A DNA stretch of 64,000 nucleotides. Origin: Ciborinia camelliae. Its lineage: Eukaryota; Ascomycota; Leotiomycetes; Helotiales; Sclerotiniaceae. The translations under genes were made by a program, and so were the position numbers. The notes beneath the pieces were generated by a model, which saw nothing but the letters and a program-made list of their open reading frames with translations, was not told where the DNA came from and ran no database searches. Of the stretch, positions 1-12,656 are shown one piece after another (positions within the stretch are counted from its first letter, which is position 1; each line of letters starts with the position of its first letter). The stretch is from contig JANPYM010000002.1 of assembly GCA_025890175.1 (NCBI GenBank), forward strand, positions 2,556,006-2,620,005, in the 5' to 3' direction.

Positions 1-297
1 CACCTATCGCGATCATCATTTTTATTATGTTTTATTAATATCACTGTATTACCCCAAATAAAAATTAAATGATTTCAAATTGGCCAAGCAGACTACCTAT
101 CCTTTACAACTTCGTGGATTTAGGGCATTCACTTTAATCCTTAATACAGCATATTATATTTAATACAATAAATATAATATCGTATTTGATATTGTAGAGG
201 TAATTGTTATTATACACCCTTACTAAAGCTTTTTTAATTTAATCTAATTTAATTTAATTTAAATTATATTTGTTTTAAAAAAATAAATAAATAAAAT

Positions 298-450
298 AAT
301 CGAATTTTATTTGATACAATTTGATAATAAAAAAAATAAAATAAAAAAAAAAAAAAACAAAAAAAAAAAAAAAAAAAAAAAATAATACCCTTATCCCAAT
401 AAAATTAATATATATAAGACTAATTTATTAATAAAATTATTATATTTATT
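298..450. repeat. LTR-like direct repeat, left copy (heavily RIPed)
   Basis: It aligns with 4908-5063, including a shared purine run and the following CCCAATAAA(A/G)TTAAT segment. It is interrupted by an A-rich tract at about 330-381. It carries T/A at most sites where the right copy carries C/G. Confidence 0.6.
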
Positions 451-3400
451 AATATTATTATATTACCCCGAATAAAAATTAAATAATTTTAAATTAACCA
501 AATAGATTACTTATTTTTTACAGCTTTATAAATCTAGGACATTTATTTTAATTTTTAATACAACATATTATATTTAATACAACAAATATAATACTATACT
601 TAATATTATAAAAATAATTGTTAAATATAATTTGTAATTAAATAAAATATATTTGTAATATAAAAACTAATAAAATAATAAATCAATTTATTCGATTTAT
701 TTTAATAATAATACCCTCCCTAATGTTTTAACTATTATAATTTCATAATATAAATAATATAATATATTAATTTAAACAATATAATATAAACAATATAATA
801 TAAATAATATAATTTAAATAATATAATATAAACAATATAATATAAATAATATAATATAAACAAAATGATATAATAATATATATAATTTAATTGATATTGA
901 TTTTGTTTTATTTTAAATAAAAAAAGCAATTTATAAATAATCGCATATTTAATATATACTTTTAATATAAAAAAACCTTAATATATTTTTTAAAACATTC
1001 CGAATTTTATTTATTTATTTTTATAATCTTATTATTTTGTATTTTTTTTTATTTTACAAAAATTGTTATTCCTTATCGAAAACTATAGCCTATAAAGTTT
1101 TTATAATTCAGCATTTTTGTTATTTTTAATTTGTATTATATCTTCTATATCATTTTGTTTAAAAAAAAATGAAATATTCGTTTTTTTTTATTTATTAATT
1201 TAAATAATAATAATAATAAAATTTGTAAATTGTTAATAAATAAATTATATAATATTATTATTAGGTATATCAAAATATTTATTACTATTAAATATATATT
1301 CATTTTTTTATAATTAATATTTATTTTGTTTTGTTTTAAATATATTAATATATATTAATTTTTATTTACAAAAATAATATATTAACAAAATAATTTTATT
1401 ACCCCAAAATTTTATATATTTTTTAGATACTTTACCTTATATATAAATTCTTTTTTTTTAAAAAAATTTACAAAAATAATCTTAAAGATTATCGAAATAT
1501 TATTATTATTAATCTTTTCCATTTATAATATTTCTAAAAACTTATCTTCCAATATTCTATATTTTTCCAAATTCAAAATTAATTTTAATAAATTAATCAA
1601 TAATAACTTTACCTTCTTTTTCACCACTTCTCTATTTATTTTTTTTATTTTTTTAATTATTTTTTTAATAAATTCGTTTTCAAATATTTTTATATTATAA
1701 TATCTATCAATATAATAAAATTGTAAATAAACTTTTTATTAAATCAAAATACTTAATTTTATTTGTTTATTATATCTTCTATTTGATTTCATTTTTTTAT
1801 ACATTATATACTTTGCAATATTCAATTCCAATGTTAACCATAATTTCAGACTTTAAATTGTATAAAAAAACTTATATACATTTATTATCAATTAATATAT
1901 AAATCTTGATTTCATTATAAACCTATTCTATAGAAATCTTACATAATATGCCAATATTTTTTCGATTAAATTTAATTATTTAACTAAAAATTTTAAAAAA
2001 ATAAAAAAATTTATAATAATAAATAATTATTAATTAATTATATATAATCAAAATAAAATAATATATCTATTAAATTATTAATATCTTTTGCAATTCAATT
2101 CGAAATCATTTTAATATTATATCTTATTATGATAAATAGAGTTAATCTTAAATACTTATTTGTTAGATTTGTTATTAATTGTTTATTTAGTTTATTAAAC
2201 ATTATTATATTATCTATATAAATGATCACCTTTTTTTTTGATTATATTTTAACCTATTTTTTAAATACTAAATATATCGCTTTCATTTTGTAAATATTAA
2301 TATTAAAAATTGCTTTTGAATTATTCGAATTCTAATTTAATGAAACCATAAACATATTTAATTTTAATATCAATTCTCGATATACTGCCTCCTACCATAA
2401 TATTACTAATAACGACTTAAAAATAAATCCTTTTAATATTATTTTTAAAGCATTTATAAATATATACACCGTTTTTTCCCTTTAATCGAAAAATAATATT
2501 TTGTTATTTATTCCTATTAATAAATTCTATTATTCAATATTTTTTTATACCTCCAATAATATTTGTTATTTTCAATATTTATTTATTATTCCTAGGAATA
2601 ATATTATATACATCCAAATTTTACAATAAAATAGTTATTTTAATTACACCATTAAAACGTATTATAACAAAAAACCTATAAATCTTCTTATTTTATAAAA
2701 TAATAAAGATCTTTAAGCTAACACTTTTAACATCAATTTTATTACTTTTTCGATTTTATTTTTTAAGATTGTTATTGTAAACTTATTCATATTTAATATA
2801 TACCCCAAAATCTTTATTTATGTTTTTTATACATTTTTTTTTTATTTTATAATATCCCTATAATTTGAATTACTTTGTTATAATTGTTCACAATTTGACT
2901 TAAATCTTATAACTCGTTTTTTGCAGCTAAGAATATTATAATAAAGTTATTTAAATAATATTCCAAATATTTTTATTTTAAATAAAATTTCAATATTTAA
3001 TAAAAAGCTTCTACAAATAAATTAAAAAGAAAAGAAAAAGTTATTAATTCAAATAGTAAATATAATTCCTTATAATATATTTTTTTTTATTAAAATCCAA
3101 AAAATTATTGTACGGATAAACTTAAAGATATTATTTGAAATATATTTTTTAAATCTTTTTTTATAATTATATATTCTTTTTTTGTTTTAAAAATATTTTT
3201 TTATATATTTTTTATTATTATATATTTTATTAATAATAAATTCTTTGTAATATTATTATTTATTAATATTTTTTTAGGATATAATAAATTATAAATTTTT
3301 TTTAAAATTTTATTTTCTTTAAATACAAATTCTATTGGTAAATATATAAATAATACATTCTTCAAAATAATTATTATCCGTTTTAGCTTTAAATCGAATT

Positions 3401-4907
3401 AAACCTTTTTATTTATTATTTTTAAATAGTTTTTTAAAGATTTATAATTATTATTAATTAATTGTATTTTTTTGCCAAAATATTTTATTTAAACTTTATA
3501 TCTTAGAATTTCTTTTAAAATAAAAATCAAATATAAAGATAAATATTATTATATTAATAATTTTTATTTTTTTATTTTTAATAATAAATACAAATTTAAT
3601 AATAAAGTATAAAATCTATTATAAAAAGAAAATTTAATATTTGTATTTGATTTTGTAAACATAGATTTATATAGGATATTAATATAAAATTAATTAAATA
3701 ATATATAATATAATTTTTGTATTAACTTTATTTTTTTTATACTTATTTTTTATTAATTGTTATTTGTTTTTTCTTTATTTTTGCTTTTTTGTTTATATTT
3801 TGCTGTTTTATATGCTTTTTGATAAATAGAATATATATATTTTTTTGTATATTCTATATATTTGTATATTCTATTATTTTAATTTTTATATATTATTTTT
3901 AAATAATTGTATGATATTAAATATAATACTTTAAAGATTTGTTTTTTGCTGTATTATTATATAATTAAACTATTTAATATAAAATAATTGAATTTTATTA
4001 TAATCTTATAATAAAGAAATACAAATTGTTTTAGAATTTTTTATTTACTTGCTTTATAGATTTGTTTATTATTATACAATTTTTTATGGAAAATTAATAT
4101 TATTAATAAAACCCCTATTTGCCATTAATAAATTTTTTCTAAATATATTATTTCATTATAAAATATTGTTATTATATAATACAACACTAAATATTTTTGT
4201 TTTATAAAGATTTATATTATTAATATATATATTAAAAACCTTTTTGATTAAATTAATAAATCATTTTTATAATCTTTTAATTTTTTTTTTAATTTTTTTT
4301 ATATAATATTATTTGTAAATAGTAATATATTTATATCTTTTTTATTATTATCAAAATTTATTAAAAAAATTAGTTTGCAAAAGTTTTTAGGTTTGAATTT
4401 TTTTAAATAAATAATTACCAATTGTTTGTAGGAGATATTAACAAATTGAGGTAAAAATATTTTAGTATTATTTAGCAATTTATTTTTATTATTATTGAAA
4501 TCATTACTTTAAAACTTTTTTCAATATTCTATAAATTTTGCATTATTATTGTCTTCATTTTGTTATTCTTGATTCAAGTTTTTCAATTTGATTTAATAAA
4601 GCTTTTCTTTTTATCATCTTTATTATTCTGATAAGCTTATTTTTACTTTCAATTAGTGTTTTATCACTTCCGTTTGCGTTTTGAATAATTTGATTTGTAT
4701 TGCAATAGCTTTTTTTGAAAGTAATATAATTTTTAAATTTGTAAATAATTTTTTTTTTATTATTGTTTAAAGCGGTAACACAAATGCGATTATTAAATTG
4801 ATTCGAATAATGAATAATCAAAACTTTGCGTTTAGAATTTTTAATACATTTTCAATGAAATTAAAATAATATTGATAAAATAATAGAAATATTATTGTCA
4901 AAAATTG

Positions 4908-5063
4908 AAATAATCGAATTCTATTCGATGTAATCTGATAATGAAAAAGTAATAAAAGAATGGAAAAAGCAAAAAAAAAAGAAAAAAAGAAATAGAATAA
5001 TATCCTTATCCCAATAAAGTTAATGTATACAAGGCCAGTTCACCAATAAAACCATCACATTTG
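4908..5063. repeat. LTR-like direct repeat, right copy (less decayed)
   Basis: This is the partner of 298-450 and retains the presumed pre-RIP bases. It marks the right edge of the AT-rich island, and unique sequence follows. Confidence 0.6.
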
Positions 5064-8000
5064 TATAGAGCCCCTCATCTATCATTTATCTTTTTGAAGA
5101 CTACCTTTTGTCATTGATGTACTTTTTTAGTACAGAGTGAAAGTAGTACCACCGAACCTAAAATAACCCTTTATTTCAATCATAGTTTATTTGGTTTTCA
5201 TTCAAAATCCATTTCTGCAATATGAAACCTATTTATTTTATAAATTATCTACTGATGATGAAGTTTGTATCCAACTTTCTCATTTAACGATATTTGTTTA
5301 GTTACTCCAGATTGAAGCTATTACACCACCTCTCCTGCAAGACCACAGATAGTTAGCTCAAAATGATCAACCTCATAACCACTGTTGTCTGGATTCATTG
5401 GAATTGTTTCTACTCTAGAAAAACATGTGTTATTACTGGTTTATACCCAATGGGGGTTTGGAAGCGGGAATGAGTGAATACCACCGCAGAGGACTTGTAG
5501 TACCTTTGTAAGTATTTAAGGAACGACTTGGGAGTAGCATTCTAGTAGCATTCTTTTTCCGTCTACAGTGACACGAAAAAAAGAACCGTCACGACCATGT
5601 TGTCATCCTAAACACATTTATAATCGCGGCAAAGGACTTGTATAGTCTATTAATATCAGGATGATACGAAGGGGAGATTTTAGGCCGCGAATGAGAAATT
5701 GGGGACAAATGATCATAAAACGACGATGAAAATGCAATATTCTAATAAAGGACAACATTAATGCATACCAGCCGATTATTGTCGTATCAATCTCCACCCT
5801 TTTAGAGAACGAAAAAGGTATCGATGTGCGGTCTGTCAACTCGCGTTGGAGCGGGCTCAGTAGACTGCTGGGATTTTCACTACGTTGCCACTGTTGGCTT
5901 TGACAGCTCATTTGATTAAAACGTTCTATTGAGTTGACCGTTGTTAGGTAGTTTGTCATGTTTAAAATTGATAGAAACGCTCTTTTAAATAGGCTTAGCA
6001 CTGGTCCTCGTTTGATCGCCTTGGTTGGAGCTCGCCAGTCCCATGGTGAATTTTAAAATTCACAAGCATCCTGTCAAAGTGGAGAAATTCCAAGACTTTT
6101 CAGTGCGGAGAGGGAGGGGGGAGCAAATGACTTGATTAACATGGCTAGATGCATCATGCACCTGGTCGGTTGAGTGAATGGGAGGTAAATGATATGCTAT
6201 AAAGTTCTCAATTGCCCATGGAAGACTTCAACTCCCAACAACCCTAAGCATGTATGCCCTTCGGGGACCAAGTTCTGTGCGAATTTCAGTTACTCACTCC
6301 GTTTCCAAAATTTCTACTGAACCAATGTCTCTAATCTGTAAGGTGAATTAAGGTACAGATATCGAGTTTCATCTGGTCTTCGTACTCATATCCCGCCAAT
6401 ATTGACAGCAAGAACTACTCGCGATTAGTATTTCTCATCATAGTTGCGGTTCGATCCGTATCAGTGCCAACTACCTCAAATTTCCACCCCAAATTTATTG
6501 TTTCCGCGCCTCTTTGGGCATCTTGGACCGAAGGTACCTACCCCGTTTACTTCATACACTGGAGGGGATTATATAGAAGAGCACCGAATTTTCATTCTAC
6601 GAGGTACCAAACTATTGGATAAAACCACATCAGGATCAAAATGAATGCTACCCCGTAGACACAAAGCCATAGAACCACGGGTTCATTCTCACACAATTTT
6701 CTAATTCACTATCAAAATCCAAACTCCGTGATTCAGGTCCAAAAAGAGCAGAGATAGCTCGATATGCTATCATAAATAAGGGCTCGAGGAGTAAAATGAA
6801 ACCGACCAAATATTCTCACATATTCGCATTGAAAATGGGGAATAAAAGGAGAGATATCATTTCAGTCAGGAAGTATTGCTTTGATAGAAGTTTCTAGGGT
6901 AGGTTTGTAGGTTTACAGAGCTTGGTCAGACTATACTGTAGTTTCTGATTCACACTACACTGTGAGAGCGACAGCAGGTGGTATATTTTATTTGACGACA
7001 ACGTTTTCAGCAGTTCGACAGTGATGAATCTCGCGGTATGCATTCTTCGGAGCCAAGGTATGGATTGTTTTTATATATATTGGCGCTGGTAATATCCAGG
7101 TTAGTCTCCCACTGGCATTTCGTGACCGACCTGGCATCAATCTTGTAAAGGATACCTACCTAAGATAAGGCCATCTATTCTTGAATTTTATGCACCCCTA
7201 AGATTACGAGTAGAGAATGAAGCCTCCCAGAAGTGAATAGAAGAATATTCTTTCTTCGTTTTAATCATTCATTCGCAAAGACTCGATTCATATACTCAGA
7301 TTTGTGGGTGTGGATCCCCGAAGAACAAACAAATCACAATATCCCTCTATAAAAGGTATGAGCTAGACAACCAGATATCCCCAACGCTCTGAAATACCTA
7401 GATTGAATCTCCGTGGGAATTTAAAAAGAAGCTCGCGGTCGATCGTGGTCAAAAGCGAACAGTATCTCAGGGCCAATGCAGTAAAGTCTATTAGATACAC
7501 TATCCTCGGCTCGGCTCCCCTCTCAGGCCTTATTAATATTACTAATAAAGTTCTCATAAGTGATCGATAGATATCAAGCGGATTGACTTGGTATGCATCG
7601 TATAAAGTTCTGATGAGATTAGAAGATATTGTTGTTGTCATTGTATACACCGAAGCGGATGATGATGATAATGACTGGGAATGACAATATATCCAACCAT
7701 TGACAATCAACGAATATCACTTGACTTCAAGCAATATCTCTAGAAAAATGATACTCATCTCCTGGACCGCCCACACTTGAATATGAATTTGAAGGGATCT
7801 ATATTCTACACATACACCCACACACTCCCTCGCTCTCCCTCTCTCTATAATAAGAGCGCTGCTCAAGCTCCCTCACGCATGAACGATCAATAATAAAATA
7901 TATATGGGGATTCGTATAGGCACATCTTCCTATACTGCACCCCATACAGGATCCATTCGACTTATACAAGTCTGTAACTTAATAATACTAACTAGGTATG

Positions 8001-8824
8001 CCCCAAAAATAATTAAAATAAAATGGGAGGTTGTCGGTACAATCATGTGATCGTACATAGGGGCCATACGAAGTGCACGACCATATGGGTCGTACCATAT
8101 GGACTAGCGCAGGAACTAGCACTTCAAATCATCTTTGTTTTTTAGAAAATCCAAAAAATCATATGTCCATACCTAACTAGGTAGGAGGTACCAACCAGCC
8201 TATTCAAGTTGATTCCATATTCAGGGCATACATAGTCCTGTGATTTATTTATCGGTAGGTGCTTCAAGTTAACTACCTAGTAAACCAGCACATCAAAGAA
8301 CGCCGATATCAGACGGTGCTTCAAGTTTTTTTTGATGGGATATCCGAGTCAAACGATTAGTTGATTTGTTATTACAATATATCCTATGTAGATGATTGGT
8401 AATTTTAACAATATATCTGTTTGATCTGTTGGATTTAGAAACATGGAGAGAAATATCCCCGACAGATAAGGATTCTGCCCGAAATGGATGGATATTGATG
8501 AGCAATCGTGAGTGAGAGTAATTAGAAACCGCAAGATAGAGATGTTTGGGTGCATGGATGCATGGATGGAGATACTATTTTTCTGTAGATATTCGAGGGG
8601 CATGATTTATTTCTTTGACGAGTGGGTTATTGTGAGGTTGGATGGATATGTGAGGTTTCTCGTTACTATTCATAGCTCTCGAAAATTCATAAAATGAAGC
8701 TTGATAAAAATAGATGTTCGTGATGATGAATCTTCCAAAAATCATAATAAAAATATATAATCTATTCAATACCAAAAAGAATCCATGAAAATTAAACAAA
8801 AGCACGACTCCAAGCTCCCGCTCA
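5064..8824. other. Intergenic region, no gene recognised
   Basis: Composition is normal. Open frames here (the longest is 127 codons on the minus strand near 5618-6001, then 115 codons at 7363-7710) lack start context, recognisable domains or an exon pattern. The downstream end holds the 3' flank of the CorA-like gene, which is transcribed leftward. Confidence 0.5.
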
Positions 8825-10541
8825 TCACTTCTCACCCCCCTCAACCTGAACCCCTCTCAGCCGCCCCCAACCCCACCGCCCAAGCTCATCCCATCCCCTC
8901 TGCATTCCCCAAGTAACCGCAAAAACCAGCACCATAATCGGCAATGCCGTAACCCAATAAACCCAAAACTCCTTTCCCCCGGGTCTATACTCATCACTCA
9001 TACTAAAAAGCGCACTCGTATATGCCAGCGGTATAAACACCAGCCCGACAATCGTCAATGTCTTTGAATTTTTGGCTTCGCGGACGGAAAGCCGGGCTTC
9101 GTGGAGAGCTTCGCGGTTGGCGACTATGGAGGAGAGACCTTGTGTTGAGCTGACAAGGGTATTTACGCGGGTGTAGAGAGTTAAGAGGGAATGGTGTATG
9201 AAGGGGAAATCGAGGTCGGAGGTGAGGTAGTGAGAGGGGTGTATGGGGGAAGATGGAATTCGGAGGGTTTGGATGATGGTTTGGATATCGGAGCAATATT
9301 CCGAGAGACGGCGATGTGTGAGCTGGAGACTGGACCATTGCTCGCGTTTTTCGGGCCAGGAATTGTAGTCTCGCCAGTCGGTTTGACGGGAAAGTCGCCA
9401 TTCTGCCTGGCGGTTGAGTAGTGTTAATATTATGAGATCGGCAGCCCAGTGAGATGAAGAAATGTACTTGCTTTCTTTAGTCTCTGGACGTTTATTTCGA
9501 AATAATCAATCATTTTCATATAGTGCGAAGCTACTATTTTCTTAAGAAAGGCGGAAGCAATCAACGGAGGTGTTGCTCCTTTCATTTCAAATAGAAGTTG
9601 ACTATGGCGCTCAAAGTAAAAGCATAGGTCATCGAACATGCAAGTTCTTGGAGGGCCATCAAAATCCACATCCAATCCGCCTCGGGCCAAGTCATCGAGA
9701 TCGATGAAATCCAAATAGCCCCCTTGGAATATCTCGCTTTTGATCTCTTGCGGAAATAGGCTCTTGCCGTGATATACTTTATGGACCGGTGGTTCACATA
9801 GTATAACGGCTGGAAGTCGGGTGTCAGCAATTCGTAGGGATCATGTACATAACACTTCGAATAATGAACTTAATACGCACCGTCCCATCCTTGGCCATCA
9901 AAAGTATCACTGAACCAAAAGGAACACTTTCTCTCAACTGCAGCCACGCAATCTAGTTTCCACTGGAAACCAATTCCTGCAATATGCGATCCACTTGTCC
10001 CACAAATCATACGCCAATTATTGAAGTCTGAACCAAATTTTCTCATTTCACGATATTTGAGACGAAAACACTTCTCCGGATTATCGAGTGAAGGTAAAGA
10101 TGGTGTATCGCTGAATCCTTCCTGTATATCCCCCATATCCCATACAGTATTCCTTTCTTGCCTGGCAAAAAACATTGGATCCATAAAGAAGTACGATCCA
10201 TATGCCTCCACAAATCGCGGATCTAGTCCTTCGAGAATATAGACTCTTCGAATTTTATTTGGCTTCCCTTTTCCATCGTCTTCTGCTCGTTGCTTAAAAT
10301 GGGATTTGAGCTCGGAAATATTGATAAAGTGCTGAGATTGTACCGTGTGATCAGAGCAAACGTTCAGAACGACCGATCTTGATGTCCCTACTCGTGACCC
10401 AATCCTCTGATTTTTGGGGTCAGGTTTACAAATAGAGGGATTTCGTGATTTTAACTTCTTGATGAATTCTAGATATGGTCCCTCGGAACACAACCACGAT
10501 AGATCACTGGATTGAGCGCCTAGTTGATACTTGGAGGCCAT
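8825..10541 (-). CDS. CorA-like Mg2+ transporter family membrane protein
   Basis: There are three exons: 10541-9881, 9809-9468 and 9402-8825. The introns (9880-9810 and 9467-9403) have GT/AG ends and keep the frame, giving about 526 aa. The N-terminal 400 residues form a soluble domain without a clear motif. A helix-rich stretch with REALHEARLSVREAKNSK leads directly into two hydrophobic segments, at about 450-472 (TIVGLVFIPLAYTSALF) and about 482-505, separated by SMSDEYRPGG. This architecture (long cytosolic domain, stalk helix, two C-terminal membrane helices) is that of the fungal CorA-like proteins. The canonical GMN selectivity motif is missing from the loop, as in most of that fungal subfamily, so magnesium transport is uncertain. 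The second intron acceptor (GCAG) was chosen because the nearer CCAG would break the frame. No neighbour points to a specific role. Confidence 0.8.
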
Positions 10542-12656
10542 TCTAAAATGTGGACTTCCAGTTTTTTTTAAATCAATGTAAATAGAGATAATAAAATGAA
10601 TAAAAGAGAGATTTTTATTTCAAACGATGAAGGGGGCTATAAAACGCAGATTTTGAGGCTGGATCCTGCACGAAGTCACGAGGTTTGATTCTAGATTGAT
10701 CTTGATTGGCTCAGGATCCAAGATGCATACAATGTGGTGGCGCCTTTTTCAGCTTGATTGGCAAGTTGTCAGGCTTTCATTGCCCAGCAATTTTGCCTGC
10801 ATGACCGTTTGACAGCGAATGTATGTATATATCAGTCGAACATTCCATGATACCTGTCTACTAAATGGTTCGACTGAAGAATGGTTGATATTTTTCTCTC
10901 TCTTTGCCATCACAAGAATACTGAATTGAATTAAAGACTAAAAGAACATGGTGAGGCAGAGAGAAGAAAGATTACATCGTAATCGATCGTTCAAATCTTC
11001 TCCATGTTACCTTCCAGTCGAGTATTTGCATCATTTGCTTTAGACTCATCGCGTATATAATTCCCTCTCCACTACTATCAACACTATGATCGTCCAGCCT
11101 TGGTAATGATGACTACCTCTGTGATATTCTACGAGCTACGAGAACACGCTGAGGAGATCGTCACTACTCTGCACTTTCTTGCATAACGTGAAAGTTTGAG
11201 TGCAAATGCACTTCAAGAGCCGCAACTGATGCACATCATCGAAACCACATTTTATACCACCCTCATCTACACCAGAAGGGATAGTCAACTTTTGGGGTCA
11301 GAATTCGGGGTACGAAGGAGCACAATGTCACACCGCTAACAATCGGCGCAAAGCAACCAGACATTGACCCGTGCAAACCAGAGGGTTGTACACTATGGGC
11401 ATACCACAAAGCTCAGACACTTCTAAGCTACTCAAGATGGGAAGCTTGAGGGGGTCAGGGGCTACAAATCTTTCCGGCCCCAATTGTACCAATGAGATAA
11501 GGAGAAGGATTAATGAGTGAACCAACATTACAGACAATGAAAGCATGATGAAGGACGTAGGAAGGCATCGACGAGAACACAAGTACTTTATAGAAAATGG
11601 AACGGTACACCTGGTAGTCCAGTAGTCCAATAGTCAAGGTACCTTAGAGCGCCATCTGCCAATGACGAGTGTATATGATATGTGAATGAAAAAGAGCTAA
11701 GAAGTAGGTTCTACTTAGGTATTTAACGGCAGAGTTCGGTCAAAAACATGAGTTAGAGTTCGGGTGATATGCTATTCCCCAAAAAGCTATCGAGAGGAGC
11801 ATAGAAGTAAAGGTCTCAATTTTCTGAAGTATTTGTATTCCAATGGCGTCGCGATGGTTACTACTGTACGTAGGTAGGTAGTTTTCGGTCCATACAAAGT
11901 AAAAGATTGGGTGCTGTGGATCAGATCGATGAAACCAAATTGGGTCAATTGTACCCCTAATTATCTGAACCCGATATAGAATCCGATGCTTCCGTTCGGC
12001 GTTGATGCTGTTGATTGTACTGCCGGTGAGTAAATTGATAATGATGATATATCTATATATATCTATTATATATTCATCTAATTAAGCTTTTGTCGAGTAT
12101 CGGAAGAAGAAGAAGACGAAGAAGAACGGTTCATACGGCCTACTTTAGCTCATAGCTAGACTTGCGCTACGATTCTTATCAGTTATTGAAATGGCTGGAT
12201 TCATGGATAGCGAATTGATAGCTTGGTGCCAATTCTTCAACAAGTGCGTCACATGATGAGCTAAACTAAATAAGTAGGCGGTAGGGCCCGTAGTGGCTTA
12301 GGGGCTAGCATTTACCGTTACACTAAGCTGTTTATGGTATGGTTAGCTCGTAACAATAGCTTATCCTTGCCGAGTTGTTGATTTTTATTTTGCTATTATA
12401 AGAAACGCGACCGAACCGAATATTCGCACACAGCTTCGTACGATACAACAACAATTCAATACTCAACAATTACTTCAATTTCAATTGAATTCAATTAATT
12501 ACTTCAAATTCCAGTTGCATCGAATTGTAATCACTTCTATCGTACTTCAAACTTTTCAAACCTCTTATTCCATTCAATTTTTACTCGAAGATTCGTCTCG
12601 ATAACCCACACAATCGCGTCTATCGTCATCAAGAAGCTCATAACTTCTCTGACAAG
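10542..12656. other. Intergenic region with shared upstream sequence of two divergent genes
   Basis: No gene is recognised. The right part (12400-12656) is a CA/TC-rich leader just before the rcc1 start codon. Short open frames near 11328-11637 lack support. Confidence 0.5.

Larger units (their letters stand above)
1..5063. repeat. AT-rich RIP-decayed repeat island with LTR-like direct repeats
   Basis: This stretch is almost entirely A and T and has no credible coding frame. Two sets of long direct repeats are visible. The block near 298-450 recurs at 4908-5063, and the block near 46-240 recurs, interrupted by extra sequence, at 460-730. Nearly all differences between copies are C-to-T or G-to-A; the copy at 4908-5063 keeps the C/G state and the copy at 298-450 has the T/A state. 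This is the signature of repeat-induced point mutation. The simplest reading is a dead LTR retrotransposon with interior about 731-4907, next to a further copy running off the left edge. No reverse transcriptase or integrase motif survives. An 88-codon open frame on the minus strand (4555-4821) has no recognised relative. Composition returns to normal abruptly after about 5063. Confidence 0.75.

Noticed and set aside
735..929. 64-codon hydrophobic frame in the AT-rich island
   Set aside because: Tyr/Ile/Leu only, as expected from random A/T sequence.
5618..6001. 127-codon minus-strand frame
   Set aside because: No domain, no signal peptide and no splice partners; it reads as chance.
12280..12365. 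tRNA-like stretch (GTAGTGGCTTAGGGGCTAGC and onward)
   Set aside because: No acceptor-stem pairing and no T-arm with a TTCRA loop could be found.
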